Below, piece after piece: positions 9,229-17,112 of a stretch of 64,000 bases of DNA. The stretch is from NCBI RefSeq assembly GCF_009649815.1, contig NZ_WJIC01000006.1, positions 310,001-374,000 on the forward strand, in the 5' to 3' direction. Under the pieces are notes generated by a model that worked only from the letters and a program-made list of their open reading frames with translations, ran no database searches and was not told the DNA's origin. The translations under genes and the position numbers were made by a program. Positions within the stretch are counted from its first letter, which is position 1, and each line of letters begins with the position of its first letter. The DNA is from Nocardia sp. SYP-A9097 (lineage in GTDB: Bacteria > Actinomycetota > Actinomycetes > Mycobacteriales > Mycobacteriaceae).

Positions 9229-9687
9229 TCAGATTCCCAGCTCCTGGCCGAGTTGTGTCAGTTCGTCAGCGGCGGATCTGCTCTTGGCCGCGCTGCGTTG
9301 CTGATATGTCTTGAGATCGTCGAATCGGATGCGGCGGTGCGTACCGACGAGGCGGAACGGGATCTCGCCGGAGTCGAGCAGGGTGATCACGAACGGCCGG
9401 GAGACATTCAACATGGCGGCCGCCTGCTGGGTGGTGAGCTCGGCATGGGATGGCACAACCGATACGCCGCGTCCCTCTGCGGCCTGCGCGAGGATGAACG
9501 CGAGAATGCTGACCGCGGCTCGGGGCAGCACCAACGCGTCCTCGCTGCCGACCTCCCCGGTGACGGGGATGAACTCCTCATCGGGATGGCGCATCAGGTA
9601 ATCCTTGATCCTTCTCATTGCCCGCCCGGCCACTTCGGCGTCTATTGCGCCTGGTTCGGAGCGTTTCACGGCGTCGATCCCTGCCAT
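9229..9687 (-). CDS. Antitoxin-like DNA-binding protein (excisionase-type HTH)
   Basis: A 152-residue protein whose C-terminal half has an excisionase/MerR-like helix-turn-helix: ELTTQQAAAMLNVSRPFVITLLDSGEIPFRLVGTHRRIRFDDLKTY. The N-terminal half is helical and may bind the toxin. It lies directly upstream of the PIN toxin start, the usual order for this toxin-antitoxin type, so it is the likely antitoxin and autorepressor. AGGAGGTG precedes the ATG. It is intact while its toxin is split, so it may now be an orphan antitoxin. Confidence 0.8.
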   Translation of the reverse strand: MAGIDAVKRSEPGAIDAEVAGRAMRRIKDYLMRHPDEEFIPVTGEVGSEDALVLPRAAVSILAFILAQAAEGRGVSVVPSHAELTTQQAAAMLNVSRPFVITLLDSGEIPFRLVGTHRRIRFDDLKTYQQRSAAKSRSAADELTQLGQELGI

Positions 9688-9710
9688 GGGACACCTCCTC
9701 TTCTGATCGC

Positions 9711-9716
9711 ATTATA
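9711..9716 (-). promoter_or_regulatory. -10 box of the toxin-antitoxin operon
   Basis: TATAAT on the minus strand, a perfect consensus that is rare in this GC-rich context. It lies 23 bases upstream of the antitoxin ATG, giving a very short leader that contains the AGGAGG site. No good -35 hexamer is seen. Confidence 0.55.
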
Positions 9717-9761
9717 CGAAACAAACGCAATAACCGAAGCAGTTTAGAGTGGTTGCGCGGG

Positions 9762-10484
9762 ATGGGAGGCTTCCCTCGCTACGGTTGGCTGGTGCCTGCT
9801 GAACCCCTCACTCGTGGTCGAAACGACGCGGACTCGACCGCTCGTCGACTGACCGTCATCGATCACGCGTTGCAGTTGTTCTCCGAAAAGGGTTATGAGG
9901 CAACGACTGTGGATGAGATTGCGGAGGCGGCGGGGATTTCCCGGCGGACGTTCTTTCGGCAGTTCCGGTCCAAAGAGGATGTGGTCTTCGCCGATCATGA
10001 GTCGCAGTTGGCGCAGGCTCGGGCGTTTCTCGATGGGGCGCAGGGGGATCCGTGGGATGCGGTGATCGAGGCTGTGGTTGCGGTGTTCGAGCGGTTCACG
10101 CAGTGGCGGGAGTTGGCGGCTCGGCGATATCAGGTGGTGCGGCAGGTGCCTACCTTGCGGGAGCGGGAGATTGTCACCGTTTTCCGGTATGAGCGGTTGT
10201 TCACCGACTATCTGCGGGAGCGGCTGCGTGGTGAATTCGATTTGGCGCTGGTGCAGTTCACGGCTGCGGTGACGGCTACGCACAACTATCTTTTGCGGCG
10301 CATGGTGCGGGGGGAGTCCGCGGCGAGTCCGGCGGATCTGCGGGCGGCGCTGGCCACGATTCCACGGGGTGAGACGGGTCGTGTGGGTGCGGCGGCGGAT
10401 CAGATGGTGGTGGCGGTCTTCCCGCGCGATATGTCGTCTCGGCAGGTCGCCGATCTTCTGGCGCGTCGTCTCGATACGTTGTGA
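9762..10484 (+). CDS. TetR-family regulator
   Basis: About 240 residues from the ATG at 9762; a GTG at 9792 is an equally possible start. The N-terminal DNA-binding domain is clear: RRLTVIDHALQLFSEKGYEA, then TTVDEIAEAAGISRRTFFRQ with FRSKEDVVF. The C-terminal ligand domain is unremarkable. The stop is 174 bases before fadE25 on the same strand. Two copies of a palindromic site between the genes suggest it controls fadE25, perhaps in response to an acyl-CoA. That role is inferred from position. Confidence 0.8.
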   Translation: MGGFPRYGWLVPAEPLTRGRNDADSTARRLTVIDHALQLFSEKGYEATTVDEIAEAAGISRRTFFRQFRSKEDVVFADHESQLAQARAFLDGAQGDPWDAVIEAVVAVFERFTQWRELAARRYQVVRQVPTLREREIVTVFRYERLFTDYLRERLRGEFDLALVQFTAAVTATHNYLLRRMVRGESAASPADLRAALATIPRGETGRVGAAADQMVVAVFPRDMSSRQVADLLARRLDTL

Positions 10485-10504
10485 TTTGCCCGCAGTGGCA
10501 TAGA

Positions 10505-10519
10505 TGACACTGCGTGCCA
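10505..10519. promoter_or_regulatory. Operator-like palindrome, copy 1 (tetR-fadE25 gap)
   Basis: TGACACTGCGTGCCA, an imperfect 15-bp palindrome. It shares the pattern TGrCACTGnGTGCCr with a second copy at 10581-10595. Both lie between a tetR gene and fadE25. Confidence 0.5.
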
Positions 10520-10580
10520 CGCTTTTATAGGGCAGTATGCGCATGTGGCCGCGATATTGCAGCGTATACTCGGCTTTGAT

Positions 10581-10595
10581 TGGCACTGAGTGCCG
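10581..10595. promoter_or_regulatory. Operator-like palindrome, copy 2 (upstream of fadE25)
   Basis: TGGCACTGAGTGCCG contains the perfect palindrome GGCACT-G-AGTGCC. It lies about 65 bases before the fadE25 ATG, downstream of a possible promoter near 10560. It probably binds the adjacent TetR. Confidence 0.55.
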
Positions 10596-10658
10596 AGATG
10601 CTGGAGAAGCTGGGCGACCAGCGGCGATCCGACCCGAACGCACAGGAGACGAACCCCC

Positions 10659-11816
10659 ATGGCGGGCAACCCCGATTTCGATCTGTTCAAGCTCGAGGAT
10701 TTCCACGATGAGCTGCGCGCGGCCATTCGCGGGCTGGCCGAGAAGGAGATCGCCCCGCACGCGAAGGCTGTCGATGGCGATGCCCGCTTCCCCGAGGAGG
10801 CGCTGACCGCCCTCAACGCGGCCGGTTTCAATGCCGTGCACGTGCCCGAGGCGTACGGCGGCCAGGGCGCGGATTCCGTGGCCACCTGCATCGTGATCGA
10901 AGAGGTCGCCCGCGTCTGCGGTTCCTCCTCGCTGATCCCCGCGGTCAACAAGCTCGGCACCATGGGCCTGATCCTGCAGGGTTCCGAGGAGCTCAAGCAG
11001 CAGGTGCTGCCGACCATCGTCGAGGGTGGGATGGCCTCCTACGCGCTGTCCGAGCGTGAGGCCGGTTCCGATGCCGCCTCCATGCGCACCCGCGCCAAGG
11101 CGGATGGCGACGGCTGGATCATCAATGGTTCCAAGTGCTGGATCACCAACGGCGGCAAGTCCGATTGGTACACGGTCATGGCCGTGACCGACGCCGACAA
11201 GGGCGCCAACGGTATCTCCGCGTTCATGGTCCACAAGGACGACGAGGGCTTCGTCGTCGGCCCGCTGGAGCACAAGCTGGGCATCAAGGGTTCCCCCACC
11301 GCCGAGCTGTACTTCGAGAACTGCAGGGTCCCCGGCGACCGCATCATCGGCGAGCCCGGCACCGGTTTCAAGACCGCCCTCCAGACCCTGGACCACACCC
11401 GCCCGACCATCGGCGCGCAGGCTGTCGGTCTCGCGCAGGGTGCCCTGGACGCCGCGATCGCATACACCAAGGACCGCAAGCAGTTCGGTAAGACCATCGC
11501 GTCCTTCCAGAACACCGAGTTCATGCTCGCCGATATGGCCATGAAGGTCGAGGCCGCCCGCCTCATGGTCTACACCTCCGCCGCCCGCGCCGAGCGCGGC
11601 GAGAAGAACCTCGGCTTCATCTCCGCCGCCGCCAAGTGCTTCGCCTCGGACGTGGCCATGGAGGTCACCACCAACGCCGTCCAGCTCTTCGGCGGCGCCG
11701 GCTACACCACCGACTTCCCGGTGGAGCGAATGATGCGCGACGCCAAGATCACTCAGATCTACGAGGGCACCAACCAGATCCAGCGCGTCGTCATGTCCCG
11801 CCAGATCCTGCGCTGA
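10659..11816 (+). CDS. fadE25: Acyl-CoA dehydrogenase, FadE25-like
   Basis: A 385-residue FAD enzyme oxidising acyl-CoA to trans-2-enoyl-CoA. It has the three-domain dehydrogenase pattern: SYALSEREAGSDAASM, WITNGGKSDWY, then QNTEFMLADMAMKVEAARLM, and the catalytic Glu near residue 369 in QIYEGTNQIQR. It closely matches M. tuberculosis FadE25 as remembered, including EEYGGQGADSVA-like and SRQILR ends. AGGAG lies 10 bases before the ATG. In M. tuberculosis it directly follows purE; here about 4.7 kb of accessory DNA intervenes. Confidence 0.9.
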   Translation: MAGNPDFDLFKLEDFHDELRAAIRGLAEKEIAPHAKAVDGDARFPEEALTALNAAGFNAVHVPEAYGGQGADSVATCIVIEEVARVCGSSSLIPAVNKLGTMGLILQGSEELKQQVLPTIVEGGMASYALSEREAGSDAASMRTRAKADGDGWIINGSKCWITNGGKSDWYTVMAVTDADKGANGISAFMVHKDDEGFVVGPLEHKLGIKGSPTAELYFENCRVPGDRIIGEPGTGFKTALQTLDHTRPTIGAQAVGLAQGALDAAIAYTKDRKQFGKTIASFQNTEFMLADMAMKVEAARLMVYTSAARAERGEKNLGFISAAAKCFASDVAMEVTTNAVQLFGGAGYTTDFPVERMMRDAKITQIYEGTNQIQRVVMSRQILR

Positions 11817-11839
11817 TCTCTTCGTCCGAGGACGAGTCT

Positions 11840-11875
11840 CGAAGGCGGTATCGGGTGTTCCCGGTGCCGCCTTCG
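11840..11875. terminator. Hairpin after fadE25
   Basis: CGAAGGCGG (11840-11848) pairs with CCGCCTTCG (11867-11875), with an inner CGGG/CCCG stem between them. It lies 24 bases after the stop. There is no clear U tract, so it is a likely but not certain terminator. Confidence 0.6.
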
Positions 11876-12009
11876 CGCGTGTCCGGCGTGTGACACCGCC
11901 CCCAATTCCGGGGTGCCGCAAGGCTTTGCCCTCGAACGTTGTGTGTTGGTATGGGAAATAAGAGGTTTCGAGACTGTTCGAAGTGGGAAAGCGGGGGCAC
12001 TATGGAGCC

Positions 12010-12339
12010 ATGGCCGGAGTCGAAATCACCGATACCTTCGTCCGGCGCACCCTGGCCGACGGACGGGTGGAAGAAGTCGCGTGGCGAGAGCTGGCGGAGG
12101 TGCGGATCATTACCACGGCCGATGGGCCGTTCGCGGAGGATGTGTTCTTCGTATTGATCGGGGCCACCGGTAAGGGTTGTGTGGTGCCGCATTCGGCGGC
12201 GGACCCGGCGTTTCTGGGTCGCCTGCAGGCGCTGCCGGGCTTCGACAACGAGAAGGTGGTCGAGGCGATGGTGTGTACCGCGGACCGGCAGTTCCTGGTG
12301 TGGCGGGCGCAGCGCCCGGATGGCGGTCGCGCGAATTAG
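12010..12339 (+). CDS. Conserved small protein of unknown function
   Basis: About 109 residues starting MAGVEITDTFVRRTLADGRV. The pattern of alternating strands (VEEVAWRELAEVRIITTADG, EDVFFVLIGA) and the end VCTADRQFLVWRAQRP suggests a small alpha-beta or PH-like fold. I do not recognise the family. The ATG at 12010 starts where the codon pattern becomes typical; two upstream starts are possible. It converges on the GNAT gene with a 4-base overlap. Confidence 0.6.
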   Translation: MAGVEITDTFVRRTLADGRVEEVAWRELAEVRIITTADGPFAEDVFFVLIGATGKGCVVPHSAADPAFLGRLQALPGFDNEKVVEAMVCTADRQFLVWRAQRPDGGRAN

Positions 12340-12626
12340 CCGACCAGGTCGGCGTATTCGGGATGTTCGCCGATGTACTTCTCCACGTACCAGCAGGTCG
12401 GGATGATCGAGAATCCTTGTGCGCGTGCGTCGTTCAGCGCGAACTCGACCACCTGCGCGGCGACGCCGCGACCGCGGAATTCGGGGAAGGTGAGCGTGTG
12501 CTGGATATCGCGGATCTTGCGCTCGCTGTCGACGCGCTCGGCGTAGTCGGCGTAGCCCGCGAGTGTGTCGTCGAGGTAGATCTCGTAGCGGGTGTCGTCG
12601 ACATTGTGTTCCAGCCGGGTACTCAT
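12336..12626 (-). CDS. Small GNAT-like N-acetyltransferase (YjdJ type)
   Basis: A 96-residue short GNAT domain: YEIYLDDTLAGYADYAER, then IQHTLTFPEFRGRGVAAQVVEFAL with the acetyl-CoA loop (F)RGRGVA, and a C-terminal PTCWYVEKYIGEHPEYADLV. This compact type is widespread and its acceptor is usually unknown. It is the first gene after the FAD oxidase on the same strand, 46 bases downstream, so the two may be co-transcribed. Confidence 0.85.
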   Translation of the reverse strand: MSTRLEHNVDDTRYEIYLDDTLAGYADYAERVDSERKIRDIQHTLTFPEFRGRGVAAQVVEFALNDARAQGFSIIPTCWYVEKYIGEHPEYADLVG

Positions 12627-12672
12627 GGTCGGTGTGAACTCCCTTGTGGTGCGGATTGTTCCGAGTGGCCGG

Positions 12673-14043
12673 TCAGAGGACCGCGCCGGGATTCAGTATT
12701 CCGTGCGGATCCAGCGCGTTCTTGATCTGCCGGGTGAGCGCCATCACGTCGGGTCCGAGCTGATCGGGCAGCCAGGCTTTCTTCAGGCGTCCGACGCCGT
12801 GTTCCCCGGTAATGGTGCCGCCGAGCCCGATGGCCAGCTCCATGATCTCGCCGAAGGCCAGGTGCGCGCGTTCGGACTCGGCCGGATCATTCGGATCGTG
12901 CACGATGAGCGGATGGGTGTTCCCGTCACCCGCGTGCGCGATAACCGAGATCAACACATCGCGTTCGCGCGCGATATCGGCGATCCCATGCACCAGATCC
13001 CCGAGCCGGGGGAGTGGCACGCCGACATCTTCGAGCAGTAGCGGCCCTTTACGTTCCAAGGCTGGGATAGCGAATCTCCGTGCGGCGCAGAAGGCTTCGC
13101 CCTCGGCGGGATCGTCGGTGCGGAAAGCCTCGGTGGCCCCGGCCTTTTCGCAGGCGGCGAGCATGATGTCGGCCTCGTGCCCGGCATGCTCACCGGGTGC
13201 GTCCGACCGCGCCACCAGTAGTCCGGCGGCGGCGCGATCGAGGCCCATACGCAGTTCGTCCTCGACCGCGTTGACGGCGACCGCGTCCATGAACTCCAGC
13301 ATGGACGGCCGCAGCGCCCCGGTGATCGCGAGTATCGCCTCCATAGCCGAGCCCAGGGTCGGGAAACTGGCGACCACCGTCGATTGCGGTGGCTGCGCGG
13401 GCAGCAACCGCAGCGTGAGTTCGGTAATGATCCCGAGCGTCCCCTCACTGCCCACGAACAGTTTGGTGAGCGACAGCCCGGCGGAGTCCTTGAGTCGCGG
13501 CCCGCCCAGTCGCACGGTGGTCCCGTCCGCGAGTACGACCTGCATGCCGAGCACGTAATCGGTTGTGACGCCGTACTTCACGCAGCACAGCCCGCCCGCG
13601 TTGGTGGCCGCGTTCCCACCGATGGAGCAGATCTCGAAGGAGGAGGGATCGGGCGGATACCAGAGCCCGTGCGCGGCGACGGTCCGCTTCACCTCGGCGT
13701 TCAACAGTCCGGGCTGCACGACCGCGGTCCGCGTGACCGGGTCGACGCTGATCTCCCGCATCTTCTCGGTGCTGAGCAGTAGCGCCCCGTGCTGCGCGGT
13801 GGCCCCGCCGGAGAGTCCGGTCCCCGCCCCGCGCGGCACGATCGGCACCCGATGCGCATGCGCCCAGCGCACCACCGCCGCCACCTGCTCGGTGGTCGTG
13901 GGCCGTACCAGCGCGAGCGCGGTCCCGGCGTCCGGATCCAGTGCCCGGTCCTGTCGATAGGCCCCGAGCACATCGGGATCGGTCACCAGCATGCCGTCCG
14001 GGAGCAGGGCGCGGAGCGAGTCGAGATCGGTGTGCGGGGCCAC
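12673..14043 (-). CDS. FAD-linked oxidase (GlcD/D-lactate dehydrogenase type)
   Basis: A 456-residue flavoprotein of the VAO/GlcD family. The FAD-binding half has the motif RGAGTGLSGGATAQHG and GLWYPPDPSSFEICSIGGN. The C-terminal FAD-oxidase half has SVIAHAGDGNTHP (substrate or metal His) and ends GITGEHGVGRLKKAW-like TITGEHGVG plus DPHGILNPGAVL. It probably oxidises a 2-hydroxyacid such as D-lactate, glycolate or 2-hydroxyglutarate; which one cannot be told. The GTG at 14043 starts just before homology; no strong ribosome site was seen. A much longer upstream reading is antisense to the MFS gene. Confidence 0.85.
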   Translation of the reverse strand: MAPHTDLDSLRALLPDGMLVTDPDVLGAYRQDRALDPDAGTALALVRPTTTEQVAAVVRWAHAHRVPIVPRGAGTGLSGGATAQHGALLLSTEKMREISVDPVTRTAVVQPGLLNAEVKRTVAAHGLWYPPDPSSFEICSIGGNAATNAGGLCCVKYGVTTDYVLGMQVVLADGTTVRLGGPRLKDSAGLSLTKLFVGSEGTLGIITELTLRLLPAQPPQSTVVASFPTLGSAMEAILAITGALRPSMLEFMDAVAVNAVEDELRMGLDRAAAGLLVARSDAPGEHAGHEADIMLAACEKAGATEAFRTDDPAEGEAFCAARRFAIPALERKGPLLLEDVGVPLPRLGDLVHGIADIARERDVLISVIAHAGDGNTHPLIVHDPNDPAESERAHLAFGEIMELAIGLGGTITGEHGVGRLKKAWLPDQLGPDVMALTRQIKNALDPHGILNPGAVL

Positions 14044-14177
14044 AGTTGAGAACCTAGTTGATGCCCCCCGATCGAGGGTGTCTGTCCGATTCCCGAATCG
14101 CGGTTGATGAATTTCGACAAGGTCACCTACCGCCGTCGGATGCGCGGGTAGCTGAGCTCGACGTCGTTCAGTCCCTG

Positions 14178-15557
14178 TCATCGGGTGGTGGCGCGGGGGA
14201 GGGTGAGTGCCGCGCCGAGCACCGCCGCCACGATCCCGAAGGCGACCAGTGCCACGATCTCCATGGCGTGCACGAAGTCGCCGACCCCGTGCGCGTCGCC
14301 CAGTGCGCTGAAGAAGATCATGCCCAGAACCGTTGCGCCGATGGCGTTTCCGAATTGCTGCGCGGTGGTGAGTACGCCCGCCGCCATACCCGACTGGTGT
14401 GCCGGAATCCCGGAGGACAGCACCGCTCCGATGGCCGATGGAATGGTCATACCGTTTCCGGTGCCGACCAGCATCATGCCGGGAATCAGCGCCGCCGCGG
14501 TGATCGAGGACCCGTACCAGGCGAGTACGCCCACGGTCAGCGTGAGCCCGGTGAGGCTGATGCCGGTGCCCAGCACCATGACTCGATTCCCGATCCGCTC
14601 GGCCACCTTGCGGGCGAACAGCGAGCTGGTGGCGAAGGCGATACCGAGTGGAGCGAAGGTGAGCCCGGCGGCCAGCGGCGACATGCCGAGGCCGTTCTGC
14701 AGCAGCAGTGTCAGGCAGAGCATGAATCCGGCGAAGAACGCCAGGTATCCGCCCGAGATCAGCATGCCCGCCGCGAACACCCGCTCCCGAATGAGCCCGG
14801 TATCGAGCACCGGCTGTCCGCCGCGCCGTGCCAGCCCGCTTTCGTAACGAAGGGTGAGCAGCAATACCGGCAGTGCCGCGGCCATGGACACCCAGGTCCA
14901 CACCGGCCAGCCCTCGGGCCGGCCCAATGTGACAGGTACCAGCACCAGTGCGAGTGCCGCCGAGATGCCCAGCGCCCCAATCGGGTCCAGCGAAGGCCGA
15001 TGGTTCTGCTCGTGCCGGGGCAGCCACCGTGCCGCCAGTAGCGCCGCGATCACGCCGATGGGCAGGTTGATGAAGAAGATGCTCCGCCATCCCCACCCGA
15101 ACAGGTCGAGGTCCAGCAGTACCCCGCCGAGCACCTGCCCGGCGACCGCGCCCAGTCCGACGGTGGCGCCGAAGGCCGCCATGGCCTTGGGTCGTTCGGC
15201 GGGCGCGAACATGGTGTTGATCAGCGCCAGCATCTGCGGCACCATGGCGGCGGCCGTAATGCCTTGCAGCACACGGAATCCGACCAGCTCCCAGGCGCTC
15301 CAGGCGAATCCGCACAGTAATGAGGCGGCGGCGAAGGCGAGCATCCCGATCACGAACATGCGCCGATGCCCGTACAGATCGCCGAATCGCCCGCCGGTAA
15401 TGAGCCCGCTGGCATAGGCGAACCCGTACCCGCCGACCACCAATTCGAGTGCCGCCTCGCCCGCGCCCAGATCATGCTGCAGCGAGGATGCGGCGACACC
15501 GATATCGAGGACCTCGATATCTGGATCGATCAGCACATCGACTATCACCGCGATCAT
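14178..15557 (-). CDS. MFS drug-efflux-type transporter (DHA2), 5' end replaced
   Basis: The body is a 14-helix DHA2 pump: GGRFGDLYGHRRMFVIGM after TM2, FRVLQGITAAAMVPQ, and GWRSIFFINLPIGV. The N-terminus is wrong. TM1 normally reads like LDxTIVNVALPSLQ, but here recognisable sequence starts only at about VAASSLQHDLGAGEAA. The first 20 or so codons read antisense through a TetR remnant. The gene seems to have lost TM1 and its promoter in the deletion that joined it to the tetR remnant at about 15500. Function is doubtful. Confidence 0.75.
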   Translation of the reverse strand: MIAVIVDVLIDPDIEVLDIGVAASSLQHDLGAGEAALELVVGGYGFAYASGLITGGRFGDLYGHRRMFVIGMLAFAAASLLCGFAWSAWELVGFRVLQGITAAAMVPQMLALINTMFAPAERPKAMAAFGATVGLGAVAGQVLGGVLLDLDLFGWGWRSIFFINLPIGVIAALLAARWLPRHEQNHRPSLDPIGALGISAALALVLVPVTLGRPEGWPVWTWVSMAAALPVLLLTLRYESGLARRGGQPVLDTGLIRERVFAAGMLISGGYLAFFAGFMLCLTLLLQNGLGMSPLAAGLTFAPLGIAFATSSLFARKVAERIGNRVMVLGTGISLTGLTLTVGVLAWYGSSITAAALIPGMMLVGTGNGMTIPSAIGAVLSSGIPAHQSGMAAGVLTTAQQFGNAIGATVLGMIFFSALGDAHGVGDFVHAMEIVALVAFGIVAAVLGAALTLPRATTR

Positions 15558-15874
15558 CCAGAGCTGCTCCGCCTGCTCATGTGGGAGGCCCTGGAATTGG
15601 GTGCGGAGAACGCCTCCGCGGGCGAACTGCGCTGCGGCCGCTATCAGGAGAAGCGCGCCAAAGTCGAAGTGGCGCAGGACAAGGGCCTGATCCGCAAGGA
15701 TATGCCGGCCTCATGCTGCTGATGAGCATGATCAACTATCCGCTCGCCGTCCCGCAGGTCGCCGAGTTCGCCCTCGGGGTGGACAGCGATCCCGAACTGA
15801 CCCGCACCTGGACCAAGGACGCCATCCGCCGCATTGTCGCCCCGCGCGAGGACGCGGCCGCGTCGGGTGCCTGA
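15495..15874 (+). pseudogene. TetR-family regulator remnant, C-terminal part, frameshifted
   Basis: In frame from 15495 it reads DLDIWIDQHIDYHRDHPELL, then RLLMWEALELG, a typical TetR_C ligand-domain start, and continues to GLIRKDMPA. Near 15705-15715 the frame slips and resumes as LMLLMSMINYPLAVPQVAEF to the stop at 15874. The roughly 65-residue DNA-binding domain is missing. It was probably the divergent regulator of the MFS pump; both lost their 5' ends in one event. Confidence 0.75.
15501..15521. repeat. Perfect palindrome at the tetR/MFS junction
   Basis: GATATCGAGG, a single A, then CCTCGATATC: a 10-bp perfect inverted repeat with a one-base centre. It lies at the point where the two truncated genes meet. 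It could be the recombination scar or a reused operator half. Confidence 0.6.
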
Positions 15875-15919
15875 CCGGTCGGTCCGAGTGCGGTCACCGC
15901 GCCGCAGTACAGTGGCGCG

Positions 15920-16240
15920 GTGTCCGATCCTCAGCTCGAGATCCAAATGCTGCACGACCGCGTCATGGTGAAGCTCAATCAGGATGCGGGCGAGCGGCGC
16001 AGCAGCGGGGGCATTCTCATTCCGGCGACCGCCCAGGTGGCCAAGCGCCTGTCCTGGGGTGAGGTGTGCGGCGTCGGCTCACATGTGCGCGCGATCAAGG
16101 TCGGCGATCAGGTGCTGTTCAGCGCCGACGACCAGTTCGAGGTGGAGATCCAGGCGCAGGCGTATTACGTACTGCGCGAACGCGATATCCACGCCGTCGC
16201 CAATGGGAAGGCCGAACACGGCACGGGTCTCTACCTGTAG
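15920..16240 (+). CDS. GroES-like co-chaperonin paralogue
   Basis: A 106-residue Cpn10-fold protein: MLHDRVMVKLNQDAGERRSSGGILIPATA (the GroES N-terminal strand and mobile loop), WGEVCGVGSHVRAIKVGDQVLFS, and VLRERDIHAV. It differs from housekeeping GroES in the mobile loop and C-terminus (NGKAEHGTGLYL). No groEL lies next to it, so it is probably a paralogue seen in nocardiae rather than the main co-chaperonin. The GTG at 15920 fits homology. Confidence 0.8.
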   Translation: MSDPQLEIQMLHDRVMVKLNQDAGERRSSGGILIPATAQVAKRLSWGEVCGVGSHVRAIKVGDQVLFSADDQFEVEIQAQAYYVLRERDIHAVANGKAEHGTGLYL

Positions 16241-16244
16241 CCGG

Positions 16245-17033
16245 TCACGCGGCTTTCAGAATCCCGCCGTCGATGACGAAGTCCGCGCCGATGATATTGC
16301 GGGCCTGCTCCGAGGCCAGGAAGGTCACCAGCGCGGCCACCTCCTCCGGTTCGGAGATACGACCGGAGGCGATACCGAACTGTGGCCCCATCGCGTCCAG
16401 GAACTGTTCGTGCGCGACGCCGTTCGCCGCCGCGAGCTTGGCTCCGAGATTACCCGGGGCGCGCCAGATATCGGTGCCGACGGGCCCCGGTGAGACGGTG
16501 TTCACCCGCACGCCCAGCGGCCCGAACTCCTCGCTGAGTCGCTTGCTGAACGAGGTCAGCGCGGCCTTGGCCTCGCTGTAGCCGACCGGTCCGACCGCCG
16601 GAATGCGCGAGTTGATCGAGGAGACGGTCACGATCGCCCCGCGCCGTTCGAGCACGCTCGGCAGTGCCGCGCGGGTCGCGGCGACGACGCCGAACAGGTT
16701 GAGGTCGAACAGGTTTCGCCATTGCTCGGCGGGAATGTCGAGGAAACCGCCGAGGACGAGTTTGTCCGGATCGCCGCCGCCGACATTATTGACCAGGGTA
16801 TCGAGGCCGCCGAGCTCCGCGAGCGCCTCCTCGACCGCCGCGGTAGCGCCCTCGATGGTGCTCAGATCAGCGGAAATGGTTGCCGCCGCGGCCTTTTCGA
16901 GTTCCGGGGTAATGGTGCGGGTGATGCCGACGACGCGGACGCCCTCATCGGCGAGCGCCTGTGTGACGGCGAGCCCGATGCCCCGGCCCGCGCCGGTGAC
17001 AATCGCGGTCTTGCCATTGAGTCCGAGATCCAT
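16245..17033 (-). CDS. SDR-family oxidoreductase
   Basis: A 262-residue classical short-chain dehydrogenase. It has the Rossmann motif TGAGRGIG (residues 13-20), NNVGG at about 82-86, a catalytic Ser near 139-142, Y152 and K156 (YSEAK), and PGPVGTDIW after the active site. It probably uses NAD(H) or NADP(H) on an unidentified alcohol or ketone. It lies downstream of a tetR gene on the same strand. An operator-like site just before its ATG resembles that of the tetR, so it is the likely TetR target. Confidence 0.88.
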   Translation of the reverse strand: MDLGLNGKTAIVTGAGRGIGLAVTQALADEGVRVVGITRTITPELEKAAAATISADLSTIEGATAAVEEALAELGGLDTLVNNVGGGDPDKLVLGGFLDIPAEQWRNLFDLNLFGVVAATRAALPSVLERRGAIVTVSSINSRIPAVGPVGYSEAKAALTSFSKRLSEEFGPLGVRVNTVSPGPVGTDIWRAPGNLGAKLAAANGVAHEQFLDAMGPQFGIASGRISEPEEVAALVTFLASEQARNIIGADFVIDGGILKAA

Positions 17034-17046
17034 GATATTGCCTTTC

Positions 17047-17062
17047 TTGAACTAAGGGTCAA
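17047..17062. promoter_or_regulatory. TetR-type operator upstream of the SDR gene
   Basis: TTGAACTAAGGGTCAA, an imperfect inverted repeat 14 bases before the SDR ATG. The half-sites match those in the centre of the larger palindrome at 17697-17736 (TGGACC-N4-GGTCAA). This suggests both are bound by the same TetR. Confidence 0.5.
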
Positions 17063-17073
17063 AAACTAGGGCA

Positions 17074-17100
17074 AAAGAAAAGGCTGCCGGGGGCAGCCCT
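17074..17100 (-). terminator. Rho-independent terminator of the tetR gene
   Basis: On the minus strand GGCTGCC, a three-base loop and GGCAGCC form a 7-bp GC stem followed by TTTTCTTTT. It lies 12 bases after the tetR stop and before the SDR promoter, so the SDR is transcribed separately. Confidence 0.8.
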
Positions 17101-17112
17101 TGTCGAGTGTGG

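Noticed and set aside
12673..15315. An 880-residue minus frame joining the FAD oxidase to upstream sequence
   Set aside because: Only the part after 14043 has homology; the extension is antisense-frame reading of the MFS gene.
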